Position numbers and translations under genes: made by a program. The notes below the pieces were generated by a model. That model made no database searches. It was not told where the DNA came from and saw nothing but the letters and a program-made list of their open reading frames with translations. Positions 41,796 to 52,830 of a stretch of 64,000 nucleotides of DNA are shown in pieces. Origin of the DNA: Pisolithus tinctorius. Lineage: Eukaryota > Basidiomycota > Agaricomycetes > Boletales > Pisolithaceae. Numbering within the stretch: the first letter of the stretch is position 1; each line of letters starts with the position of its first letter. The DNA is taken from the NCBI GenBank assembly GCA_024663395.1, contig JANFAH010000114.1:41975-105974 (forward strand), read 5' to 3'.

Positions 41796-42069
41796 GACGA
41801 CAACGCAGAGAGATGGTGGTCAGAAACGAAAAACTGAGAATACCAAAACGGCTTATGTCATCGTTTGTTCCCTTCCTTTTCCCACGGATCCGATAGGGTC
41901 CGGCGCTTCTTAGGGGTCTCCGGCACAGCCTTCTTTTTTTTCCGCGTCGTGGCGGACGGCCTCGGCAGTCCCGTAATCACGATCTTCGTGTAGAGTATTA
42001 CTGTGACATCTATCGTGAGTTTCAACCGTAGGGAACACAACGTTCCGCATTTCCTCCCTCTTTTTCACC

Positions 42070-42972
42070 ATGAACCAAACACAGGATCGCAGAGGCGTCG
42101 GGATACTTGGTGAGCTTCGTCATCTCTGTGGGCCATCGGAATCCCTCGCTGATTCCTTCCAGCCCTCCAGGGTGCTTTTATTGAGCATCAAACAGCACTC
42201 CAAAGGATCCCATCCGCAAGAAAAATCAATGTATCCCTTGTTCGTACTCCAGCGGATCTCGCAAAATGTGATGCCCTGATAATACCGGGCGGAGGCACGT
42301 CGTGTGTTCCTCCAATGACTCATCGTCCACCGACCCCTCACAGAGTCAACCACCATCGCCCTACTAGCAAAACTGGCCGGCCTTCTTGAACCACTACGAC
42401 AATTCTCCAAGACAAAACCTATTTGGGGAACATGTGCGGGAGCCATCCTGCTTGCCCAGGTGGTGGAGAATACCAAGCAGGGCGGACAGGAACTCCTGGG
42501 AGGTATATCTGTGACAGTAGCTAGAAATGGTTGGGGATCGCAAGTATGAACACAATCTTTTTTGGCATCGCTGGAGACTTAGGAGGGATAACTTAGGTTG
42601 AATCCTTCGAAGCACCCCTAACTGTAACCGTTTTGGAAGATTCGGAGAAACCATTTACCGGTGTCTTTATTCGTGCACCCGTAAGCCTTATTTTTGTTGC
42701 GGTGCTTCAGCACGTATCTAATTTACTCGATTCAGGTGGTCCTTGCCCTCCACCCCAGTCCCGATGCGCCACCGATACAGATCGTAGCCCGTTTACCACC
42801 CGAGGCTGTCCCATCCACCCGACTCCTTACTGGCCTCGAGGACCCTCGCACCATTGTGGCAGTTCGCCAGGGAAAGCATTTGTTAACCACTTTTCATCCC
42901 GAGCTCACCAAAGACGGTCGGTTTCATGAATATTTCGTACAGAACTGCATATTATCGTCGCATTCGATATAA
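42070..42972 (+). CDS. PDX2: Pyridoxal 5'-phosphate synthase glutaminase subunit (PdxT/SNO)
   Basis: Glutamine amidotransferase that supplies ammonia to PdxS/SNZ in vitamin B6 synthesis. Exon 1 (42070-42109) ends RRGVGIL. Exon 2 starts at 42163, giving the joined block [14 protein letters not shown], the family N-terminal signature. [11 protein letters not shown] follows, then (after an intron) [11 protein letters not shown] and the nucleophile elbow [12 protein letters not shown] with the catalytic Cys. [16 protein letters not shown] and [11 protein letters not shown] are typical. The last exon ends with the catalytic His-Glu in [16 protein letters not shown]. Four or five small introns. Length (about 240 residues) fits the family. 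Divergent from the RRM gene with 274 bp between starts. Confidence 0.92.
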
Positions 42973-43220
42973 TTGTTTAACTGCTCGTTGTATTTGGCCA
43001 TAGAGAATTGATATAGATGACCCTGGTGATGCCTCTAGAGAGGCACAGAGCCGGGGATGCGTTGTTTACGACTGTTTGGTTCTTTGACTCGGCGATGACA
43101 TCATTGGGGTAATTGTCGTATGATGGGTGCAAGCCTCTGGCAACTTTGGCAGGCTTGCTCTTCTACTTCCAGACACCTCCACCGGTTCACGACAGGCATC
43201 ACAACGTTCTTTCCTCTAAG

Positions 43221-44484
43221 ATGGATTCGTTGCCGGTAGACATGTCCAACCCTGCAGTAAGGGATTACCTCGCTCTCGTTCGGTGGGTGGTCTATCTGTT
43301 TTGACGTCAGCTCAGCGTACGAACGAACACGAATTTGCAGTCTTCAGGTTCTCACACCACTCTCACTTCTTATCAATATCGTGACTGTGTTTGTATGTGC
43401 GGGGATCGTAAAACCGACAATTGGTAGGCGTTACCGCAGCGTTCAAACTTCGATCGAGTCGTCTCACATTTCCATAATCCCAGGGGACATAATAAGGCTG
43501 TACCCGACCTCGATCTCTTTTCATCCTGGTCTAGTGGCTGTCTACGTGATGATGATATACGTAGCACAGGTTGGATATTGCCTGTTGCTCGTCTTTGCTA
43601 GAAAGGCCGAGACGAAGGTAAGCATTGATTATGATATGTTTACGGATGTAAGTTTGAGAGCCCTGCTAATGCGTACTACAGCAGGCCCTGGTCAAAGCGG
43701 TTGGAATCTCTCTGGTGCTCGCCAATTGGACGATGGCTTTCTGGGCGATAGCTTGGGTAAGTTTGTGTGTCGAGTGTACCTTAGCGTAGTCCTCACACTC
43801 CGAAAAGGTTATGCAATTCTTCCTCGCCTCGACCATATTATTAGGCATTCTCGTGGTCCTACTGGCGTATTCTAACGTCGTCCTCCTGGTCTATCATACG
43901 CCGACGACTGATCGGCCGATCGACATGATGCTTATACACGCACCGCTTCGATTCTTTTTCGTTCTCCCGCTCTCGTTGATGTTTCCCTACTCGTTATTGT
44001 GAGTAATTCAACACTTAACCAAAAAAATTTTCATTAAAAAATGCCCTTCCAGTATAACATTGGGTCTCACGTACTCACCCGGCCATCCGGAGCACTACGA
44101 TCGTTATGCCTGGCCAGGCTTCGCTGTCGTATTTTCAGCAAACCTGCTCGGATTAGCGGTGATAGCCATCGGAAGAGACATCACATGGGCTGTCGCAGCA
44201 ACGTGGATATGCATCAGCGAATGGACTGCAAGGCCGAAGCCTATGCCCGTCTACGTTTGTATCCCCTGTCTATTTTGGACGCAGCTGGTTGAAACAACTT
44301 ATTGATTTAGGCAACTACGATACTGTTCACTGTGCTCCATCCTCTCACTCTGATGGCAACTATGTTGTATCACATGTTCTTCAAGCGGAGACTCAGCGGG
44401 CCTATCGCATTACCGGCTGATGATGATGATCACCATAGACCGCATAGAAGACCGGGAGAGGTGGATTCAGATGCCTGGGCCTGA
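43221..44484 (+). CDS. Conserved fungal multi-pass membrane protein, function unknown
   Basis: ATG at 43221 gives MDSLPVDMSNPAVRDYLALVR, then small exons follow. I count about eight hydrophobic segments: VLTPLLLINIVTVFVCAGIV, VAVYVMMIYVAQVGYCLLLV, VGISLVLANWTMAFWAIAW, FFLASTILLGILVVLLAYSN, FFFVLPLSLMFPYSLL, WPGFAVVFSANLLGLAVIAI, TWAVAATWICISEW, and TILFTVLHPLTLMATMLY. The motif YSPGHPEHYD sits in a loop. It ends with a His/Asp-rich cytosolic tail at 44484. The hydrophobic core is well kept, and I have the impression of a widespread basidiomycete family, but I cannot name it. Not recognised as a transporter or receptor of known type. Confidence 0.75.
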
Positions 44485-44987
44485 GCCTTTCTTTCCTCAC
44501 CCTGATTCTTAAATGCCGGTGTCGTGCGGAGGCGTCCCATACCATCGGTTATACTAGCTACGGCTGGTTTGTACACCTATCTTTACCATGTGTGACTCGA
44601 AAGTTCTCATATTGACAGTCCCGTTGATTCCATCGCCGGCTTTCTCACTTAATCATCGTGATGCATAGTAACATACATGCACAAATGAGCTGATTACCCA
44701 TAGTCACCAAAAAGCTTGTCCTCCTCGAGGTTGCGCTTGTCAAAAGCTTGAACTTCCTTGGCCTACTTGCGTGGCTGTGTAGCGTTAGCTGAGTTTCCAT
44801 TTCGGGCAATGTCACCCGTGACCCGAGAATTTTCGTGATGCAAGTGGGTTGCTCAGCGACAACTCCACTAGGTTCCTAAACACCTACCGAACAAAGGTTT
44901 TTGTGCCCGTGGTGGGACTGTGGGCAGCTTATTTGAAGAAAAAAAACCGTCACATTCGAGAAAACCACCTAGAGCACAAGCGTTGTC
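44485..44987. other. Intergenic region with a short minus-strand coding-like piece
   Basis: About 500 bp without a recognised gene. On the minus strand 44766-44694 could encode a C-terminal-like peptide containing AFDKRNLEEDKLFGDYG before a TAA stop, but I find no upstream exon that fits. The remainder should hold the TIM17 promoter. Confidence 0.35.
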
Positions 44988-45750
44988 ATGGCCCATGCAG
45001 ACCACACGCGCGACCCATGGTACGCCCAAGCCTCAATCTGAATGTCTACACTATCACCATGCTAACCGACGTTTCCATTCCAGTCCTTGGGTAATCCTAA
45101 GTGACTTCGGTGGCGCCTTTGCAATGGGTTCGGTCGGCGGAGCTATATGGCACGGAATCAAAGGTGCTCGTAATTCTCCGAGGGTAGGTCCCTGCTAGCT
45201 CTCTTATAATCTCTGTTGCTTGGAACACTGATAAACTTTGAGTTTTAGGGTGAACGACTAGTTGGTGCTATTTCTACCGTCAAAGCTCGTGCACCGGTCA
45301 CGGGAGGAAACTTCGGCGTTTGGGGTGGCATGTTCTCCACTTTCGACTGTGCAATCAAGGGGTGGCGACAAAAAGATGATGCATGGAATGCCATACTCTC
45401 TGGTTTCATGACTGGAGGTTGTTTGGCTATACGAAGTGAGTTTTCCTTGCCCGCTACGTACCCGCCCCGAGTAGTGTCGCATACGACTCACTGTAACACT
45501 TGTTTCTTTGATGTTTACTAACACCCCATTCTCAGGTGGCCCTAAATCTGCGTTGGGATCTGCTGTGGCATGTGGAATTTTACTAGGCGTATTCGAGGGT
45601 GTTGGTGTTCTGTTGTCGCGAGTATTTAATGAAGGTGCAAGACCACAACTACCCCCACGTAAGTGTTTCAACCAGGAAATTTCTCAACCCATATATTAAT
45701 AGGATGTTTCAGTGCCAGAAAACATGACTCCCCAACCTACGCACTCATAA
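44988..45750 (+). CDS. TIM17: Mitochondrial inner membrane translocase subunit TIM17
   Basis: Core subunit of the TIM23 presequence translocase in the mitochondrial inner membrane. Exon 1 (44988-45019) encodes [11 protein letters not shown] across the junction. Exon 2 continues [19 protein letters not shown] and [14 protein letters not shown]. Exon 3 has [38 protein letters not shown] and [15 protein letters not shown]. Exon 4 has [20 protein letters not shown]. The last small exon ends in TAA at 45748-45750. These are the four transmembrane segments with GxxxG motifs of the Tim17 family, and conserved residues such as the first-helix Asp and Arg ([13 protein letters not shown]) are present. 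About 160 residues, the normal length. Confidence 0.95.
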
Positions 45751-46012
45751 GGCAGATTGCACTAGACGTATCTTACTTTAATCCATTTACCCATCTCTGC
45801 ATTGGAGGACGCCCGTCACAGAATGAGAGTGGTTGTATACCTCACTGCACCCTCCAAAGTTGAGAATAATACTAATGCAGGGGGTTGAGGGAACAACCAG
45901 CAAAAACTACATCATATTGTTAGATACTCATCTTACCTCGCCCTCGGCTGGCGCCCGTCCCGAATAGCAGCTCACGTGCTCAGCGCCAGTGTGATCCCTA
46001 AACTTGACTCAA

Positions 46013-46990
46013 TCAAGCACTGTCGCTCCAACGAGAACGGTTTGTTACTTGGCGCGGCGTATGCGCGTCAAGATCCCGACCAAACACAATCGAGAAGACG
46101 TTCCCGCCGATAGGCGGTGCCAGGGTGACGTATCCCCAGTTTTCAGATATATGAGCTACCCTTGCAAGTATTGACAAGGTACGGATCCAATGAGTTTGCA
46201 ATGGGCAAGGTCTAGACCGAACCAATCGACAACGATCGTTGGAAGGGCTCCGAACAGACCACCGTACGCGACTCCAAGAAATGCAGTTGCAATTCACAGC
46301 GTGCTAATGCTCGAAATTTCGATTGCAAGCGTTTGAGGCATTACGAAAAACGAGGATACAGTGCACAAGCAGACTGCCCCAGGGAGACGAAACTGGTTGC
46401 GCATCAAGTCTGAGATGAGGCCTGCGAGGCATGTTAACTACGCAGTAGAAATGAGCGATAAGATAGTCATCACCGATTAGTATTCAACCAGCGAAGTTGC
46501 CCACGCTCAATGTCGGCACCTACACAGTTTGCCATTTAGAAGTTTCTGCTTCGTCGTAGTCTGGGTTTGACTCGGCGAAGAGAGTCAGGGAGTTCGAACC
46601 AAGTGATATTGCTAATGTCTGTTTTTTTCAATCAATGGAAGGAAATAAACCAGTGGAACTTCTGCAAGAGACCTGTTCCGCTCACTTCGCCACCCGGTCA
46701 GTCAGTAAACAAGGAGACAAGACTCAGACTTATTGAAAGCGACATGATGGTACAGAAAGCATCTTCCCACGAATATCCGGCTTCGAGCGATTCTGGGCAC
46801 TCCCCACCTCCGACTCGGAGGGCGATTCACATCCAGGCCCCGGCGCCTAAGAGAGGCGCATGACTGTCTCGTTCTGCTACACTCACAATGTCGATATCTG
46901 GGCCAGCAATGAATGCCACTACTTCTCCGCTTGTTCCCAGGACGTGCTGCAATACGTATGTTCACAGTCTGGCTTTCCATAACTAATATC
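46013..46990 (-). pseudogene. Broken copy of the MFS (nodulin-like) transporter
   Basis: Minus-strand remnant of the C-terminal half of the same transporter as at 55504-57636. Recognisable parts are DIRGKML (near 46780), an ISN-LFAK-like region, SVGNFAG (near 46480), RWSVRSPSNDRCRLVR in a shifted frame, and ISENWGYVTLAPPIGGNVFSIVFGRDLDAHTPRQ (near 46150-46050), given here only as the block SENWGYVTLAPPIGGN. Several stops and frameshifts. No N-terminal half is seen. Confidence 0.8.
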
Positions 46991-47014
46991 TAGTCATTAT
47001 CCTACAACATGCGT

Positions 47015-49352
47015 CTAATTTTCCATTGGCTTTGAATCCAATGGATGCAGAAGGAGTCGCCCCACCGGGGGGACGCTTGTCACATTTAGGGGATCTACCA
47101 CAGTGTATTCACCGCCCTCAAGTTCCGGCACCGAGATTGCTAGCAAGGTAAGTACGATCATCTTGATCTCTGTGGTATAAAGGTTAACTCGAGTAGGTCA
47201 GACCTCGGATACTTGCATACCAGTAACTGCTAGGATGCGACCAGGACACGCCCATTTTCCGAAACCGAAAGGCAAGTATCCTGGATCTACCGTCGACGAG
47301 GCCGGCCCCTCCAGCCATCTGTTCGGGTCAAACTCAGCAGCCTTCTCACCGTACAGCCTGCGACTGCGATGCGTGAGAGTAGTCATCGGGTAAACGAAGT
47401 TTCCTATATATCGATGCATTAAACGACGCTGTCAAGCAAGTCAATAGACAGACACGATGCATCACCGAACCTTTTGGAATGGTGCGACCTGCCAGAGAAA
47501 CGTCACGGGTCGTTTCACGGACTATACTCAAGGTGTCCCCTTTGGTTCTGAGGACTTCGCGGATGAAAGAATCAAGGACTGTCGATCGTCGCAAGGCATC
47601 GTATGTCAACTTGTGGACACCGCCATTGTCTATACCATCCGCGATCGCCGATAACTCCTCTTGTACGGACGCTAAGTACTCCTTTCGAATGGACAATTCG
47701 AATACCACCCAGACTGCGACGGCAGCTGTTTGGTGTACAGATGCGAAAATAAAACTGGCCAATTTCTGCGTCAGTTTCCGGGGATCCGAAACGCTGCTGG
47801 TAATTCAACGTACGCGAGTACCAGGGTAGACACCCACATTGCAGAAAGAATGGAGACGCGACCCTGGGACTCCGTGTACATTCTGGCGATGTAGTGGACG
47901 AGGGGCTCCTGCAAAAGTAGCTTAGGGCGTTCGCAAAAGTCAGCTGAGTCCTGCTTACATCGTGTCTTTCCTCTTCGTCGATGTACTCTGATACACGTGA
48001 GTTTAAAGGCCGGTATTTGCGTCCGCAAATTTCTCTCCATATGATTGGCACGATGACGCAACAATATTGGAATATAATGACTTTCACCACCAGTCTCGCC
48101 CTAGGTGCCTCTTAATTGCTTTGTACGGTGGATAAGGCGACGCAATACGCACCACGTTATAACCTTCCATGTCTTCGGGAACGTCCGTGCGAAAGGCGAC
48201 AGATTTTGGTAGATACCCGTCATGGTTGCGATGGCATGTGCTGTCTCCTCTGTGACTTGCAGGGAACGATCGCTGACGTATTTCTTTCGGTGGTGACCAT
48301 GTCCATTCGTGAGTGATAAACTTAGCATATTGACTGATTTACATACCTCACCCACGGCGGTGATTAACATTGCCTCCGCGATGCAACGGTGCACGTGTGC
48401 GAACAGGTCGACACCGTTCCCTGATAGCTGGGAGTTTTTTACGATTCTATGAGCTTGACGTTTGAAGGTGGGAAATACTAAGAAAATTATAGGGACAAGT
48501 CAAAGGCAGTGGCGATCACCGTGGAATCTAGCTCCTTACTCTGATCCACTATTTTTTCCATCCTTGGGATGATACCACCAGCGACCATCATGTGTACGTC
48601 CTTGGAAAATTTGCCTTTGCTCAAGGGTATTATAAACCCCAGGTTTAGGACCTAAAGAGGGTGTGGATCGTCCGCATGTCAGGAAAAAGGTCGCGTGATG
48701 TGTTTACCCTAGCTGTCCCACGTTCGAAACTGAAATCTTGGTCATTCGATAGCACCTCCTTGGCACATTCCTCGTCGACGATATACTCAAGCTAGCCAAG
48801 AAGTTTGAGACCGGTGCCCATAGAGGATAAGAACCGACAAACCCTTCCTTTCCTCCACACTCCAATCACGGGTCCATGATTCTTCAAGGCCGATTCATAG
48901 GCCTTCTGGGGGGATGAAAATATTTCGCTGGCCTTATCATATTTTGGTAACTGAACACCAAAGTCGCGATCGATAAGCTCCGCAACCTACTGGAATGTCT
49001 ATAATTGGGGGGAGCGGGTACGCTGGACTATGACTCGAGGGCTGTGGAGCGGTATAATTTAGGGCTACTTGTAGTGTTTGGCGGCCGTTCCTCAACTCAC
49101 CTTAGGTTGTCTGCATCGCCGAGCAATCATGAAGAAACAGAAACCAGCACCGGCAAGCATTAAGACCCCTAATGTAACCTCTTGCACACTCCGTAATGCA
49201 GGAGATGTGACATAGAAGGTACGTCCTAGCACTGTTTCGAATACGGTTAACATGGGGCTGATGAACACCGATACTTTTTCTCGAGACTTGATGGCAATCG
49301 AAGGCTTATAGCTGGTGGGAGGCGTGGAGCTTCTTATATTCACCAGGAACAT
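47015..49352 (-). CDS. Cytochrome P450 monooxygenase
   Basis: Heme-thiolate oxidase, ER-anchored. The ATG at 49352 begins MFLVNIRSSTPPTSY, and a hydrophobic anchor (VTLGVLMLAGAGFCFFMIA) lies near residues 60-80. Later exons have ELIDRDFGVQLPKYDKASEI, EECAKEVLSNDQDF, LGFIIPLSKGKFSKD, HRCIAEAMLITAVGE, ASVHQTAAVAVWVVF (I-helix), FIREVLRTKGDTLSIVRETTR with the ExxR pair (K-helix), DPNRWLEGP, and the heme loop FGFGKWACPGR. The last exon ends EGGEYTVVDPLN to PMEN at 47015. About ten introns. The heme loop has Trp where Arg or His is usual, see findings. The closest type by eye is the 'ent-kaurene oxidase-like' fungal group (ACPGR). Substrate unknown. Confidence 0.8.
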
Positions 49353-49826
49353 CGTCTATTCTTTTGCCTGACTCAGTTTTACACGACCGGCTGCAAGGAA
49401 CCAATTCTTGTTCTCTCCACAGCAGACAGCCAACGGTAAGGTGGCACGTTCCTTCACCCCTCAGGCTCCGGGTACTCGGTGCGTTGATGATTACTTATAT
49501 GTATACCTCTCAACCCGTTGTTATGCGCCCCGGGCGCGTGGTCAGTAAATTCAAATATCGTATCACACGGTCTGATGTTCCATCAGGCAGCGCCGTATTA
49601 TGCCGAGAATCATCCAGATTCTGAAAGGAAGTAAGCAATGAAATAGGTGCATAGATCTGTGACCAACAAATGCTTAAGTAGCATATACGTACGTACAAAT
49701 ATGTGTATCCGCAATTTCAAACAGGTCTTTCAAGGAATATAATGCAAGTGTATACACACGCGCAGGGTAACAAGGGAATATCTTGGGAGCGGACGTTTGA
49801 CTCTCACGCGAGGCTGTTGCAGTGAT
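49353..49826. other. Intergenic region, nothing recognised
   Basis: About 470 bp between the P450 start and the next gene's stop. It should hold the P450 promoter. No repeat or RNA gene seen. Confidence 0.4.
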
Positions 49827-51000
49827 TCAAGCCCCGAAAGTACCCTGTCCAAAGACATGTCTGTCCCCCTCCACCAACCAGAGGCTTTGCTTTGCATAAC
49901 CATCATTCTCATCTGATCCAGGAAGGAACCTAATGGAAACGCCCTTCCTTTGCCTGGTTACTGCACCCCTGAAAGGGCTCTGGACCCATAGTTCGCTGGG
50001 TATCACGGACCCATTCTGACCCAGAAAACCAGATGGTAGCGCACAACACACCAATGACGCTGACGTAGTTGTTTGCTAGCAGAACCATGGTTCCCGTTGC
50101 GAAAGAGTGACTTGTGATGATACAAACGATTTGTGCGAGGTTAAGAAAGAGGGGGAAGACGAAGTTAGCGACAGAAGTAAAAACTATTTGCCGGATCCGC
50201 CCTCCGGTGCGACCAGTTTATGTGATGAATGATAAGAAAACGCTGCATTGATACTGTAGAGAAATACCCACAATATTTTATCTTGGAGGTTCTAGCATGG
50301 AGGTTGTATAAAAAGACGCTGACGGAATATCTAGATAACACTTCGTGTCAGAGCTTCTTACTGTGCGAGAATGTAGGATGATCTCACACAGTTGTCTAAC
50401 ATCTGCATCGTCCATTCCGCCGTTATGTATGGATTCCGATACCACGTAGCCTGTGCATGTTTGTTCCAGCGACTAGTAGTACTTTCGTAGACTGAGCGAA
50501 TTCGCGAAGATACGAGGACTATTGGTGCCAGTTAGAGATAGAGTTGAGTACAACTTTTTGCACTTGCCAAGACAATGAGACGACCACACTTAATACAAAG
50601 TGGGAATATGAATATCTTGAAGAGAGTGGATCCAGGGGTCACATTGACGGGGTATAGGGCAAGGAAACGAGTGAGCAATATCGAATCATAAAATACAGGA
50701 GGGAAAATCGCAAAGGAGATCGTTGCGATGTAAATCCCTTCTGCCGTAGGTCTGAATGGGTCGAGGATGGCTTTACCGCTCGTGATACCGTTTAGAATGC
50801 TCAGAACCACAGCAATCGAGATGGCTATGACATTCAGGTAAAATACGGGGCGCCTGCGTGACTTCGGGGGTCGAGAAGACGAACAAAACAACCAGCAAAG
50901 TGACCAAACACGCAGATAACGCAGTCACTCCGACGATAAAATTGAATGGAGGGCGAATAGCGTCGATGAAGGTCGAGATGACCAGCTGGGAGCTGACAGG
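49827..51000 (-). CDS. Multi-pass (seven-TM-like) basidiomycete membrane protein, function unknown
   Basis: Minus-strand exons. An early one has FIDAIRPPFNFIVGVTALSA followed by a Val/Leu-rich helix. The main one (about 50880-50560) has RRPVFYLNVIAISIAVVLSI, IYIATISFAIFPPVFYDSIL and LALYPVNVTPGSTLFKIFIF. Further short exons (50490-50290) have WYRNPYITAEWTMQMLDN. A region near 50100-50050 (NNYVSVIGV, hydrophobic) leads to a cytosolic tail that ends QGTFGA at 49827. The pattern resembles a large mushroom family of seven-TM proteins with the 'RRRPIFILNLVA' block as I recall it. Start exon not found. Could be partly decayed. Confidence 0.5.
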
Positions 51001-52830
51001 TCTGTGACATATGGATCGACTGTTATAACGGGGTTAGCGAACGTTCCAAGGAGAATTGTTCATGTCCCTATGTACTTGCTGCACATCTGGAGATGCCTAG
51101 TTTGCACACTACTGCACTGGTTGCCTTGTAGAAATCGCATTCGATTAACGGACGACCACGGATATGAGATCATCAAGCCATGCAGCCAAACCAGGCCATT
51201 CGAGCCAGTGGTACGTTAACGGTTCCGACTGTTATTGGGAGAGCTGATCATCAGACAATCACCTGCGAATTGAACATTCTAGTTGTACTGAGAGTGGTTG
51301 AGACCGTTGCATGCAGCATTCTGAGTCGCAAGGCAGAAGGAGCACGTACACGTAGGTAGATGCCAGACTAAATTAACTGACGAATTGCAAGCCATTTCTC
51401 AATGAGGGAGATTTCTGAGGAAAGACGTTACTTACCATTGAATGGTAACCGGTCCCCATTGGCCAGCCACGTACTTTGAACCCCATTAATCTACTCTCCA
51501 CATTGTACAGCTGGTTTAGATGATGAGATCATGTTCCGCATTCGTCCACTACCATATCCTCACTCACGCTATCTTGTTCCTCGAACAAGTACTAAAAAAT
51601 CACTCTCTAACAGAGCTGCAAGCATCAAAAGGAGATGAAAAAGTGTATCACTGATCAATAGTCCGCGATCTCGGGCGAAGCCTGACTCACCCCATCAGTG
51701 CTGCACGTGGTCCCGCAACCAGATGTTTTGGGACGGTCGCGGCTGACATGCGCTGACACTCGGTTGTTGCGTTTTGGTGCTCGGGAGATTCCAAAGCCGA
51801 CCAAGTTGAAGACCACAGCGTCTGGAATCGAGACTATACTGCGCGTAGTCAAGTATTTAGTAGACCGCGAATATCGGTTTGCGATGTTGTTGTGTACCGG
51901 CGGCCCAGGCCTCAAGGCCTCGTATGTAAGCCACCTTGTTTTTTGTTCCGGAATATATGAGATGAAATGCATCCTAATTGGAGCAGCTCGTAATATTGTA
52001 ACTCGGAAGCATCGCTCTCGAGTGCCTTGCTGCTATAACCTTGTGCCGAGTTCCCTCCAGGTCCAAGAATACCGCATGGAGGCTGTCATGCGGAAGCAAA
52101 ATGCGAAATGCAAGGACACGAACATAGATTCGGTCGCATTTACTGGGATATCAAGAGCACTCAGGACTACTGTATGTACATACCATGTGTATTACCCTGT
52201 TGTCTTCTCTCGGAGGGTGGCTCGCATCCGGGCCGGGGCTGCTTCACACACAAAGAGACGTTTCTGTTGTCCGAGGACTCCAGCACGCACGAAAGTAACT
52301 GTCCTCCTTTGCCGACATGCTTCTCCGACCCAGCCGCTATCGCGTCCAAAGGAAATGCCGGCTTTAGGATGGAAGCTGATAGACAAAGATATGCAATGAA
52401 TGGTTCTCTTCCACAGGAATCGGCACGTCTGCGGAGTCAACCAGATTCCCTGCCCCACCCGACCCACCCGACGAGTATGGCAAAAAATTGCAACATGGCA
52501 TGCGTTGATGCAATGGACCAGATGTTTAGTGACCTAGTATCTGGAATAGCGTCAAGCAGAGGAAGCTATCGACATGCCGACGGCGTGGTGGGATGGCCGT
52601 AAACTCATATTGAACCACAGGCGCATTACTTGCAGAGTAGTTTCGCTTAGTGCAGCACAGGTGCCGTAACTACATAATAATGCATATGTAAGAGACGCCC
52701 GCAACGTAGTTTTTTTTTGGAGTGTTCACCCGCAAGATTCGCGCGTCAGATCCATTCATACCTGGATCCGCTCTACCTTCTCTTGTTGTTCGACCTCTCG
52801 CCACAATCTTTGGCCCTTCGGGCTTGTCCA
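51001..52830. other. 1.8 kb without a recognised gene
   Basis: Open frames exist (for example 51698-52399 on the plus strand, with a segment TASGIETILRVVKYLVD, and 52108-52602), but they overlap one another on both strands, match nothing I know, and lack clear domain features. The region keeps CpG, so it is not like the decayed transposons. It could hold a small lineage-specific gene, or the 5' end of the seven-TM gene. Confidence 0.3.

Noticed and set aside
41858..42040. Small basic protein gene between the RRM gene and PDX2
   Set aside because: A 60-codon frame rich in Lys/Arg on the minus strand, but no ATG in a good place and no match. More likely 5' UTR or promoter of the RRM gene.
46590..46610. 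tRNA T-arm-like GTTCGAACC
   Set aside because: No acceptor stem or other arms around it. It lies in the MFS pseudogene.
51698..52602. Protein-coding gene on the plus strand
   Set aside because: Overlapping frames on both strands, no domain, no splice-consistent extension. Left as unassigned rather than called a gene.
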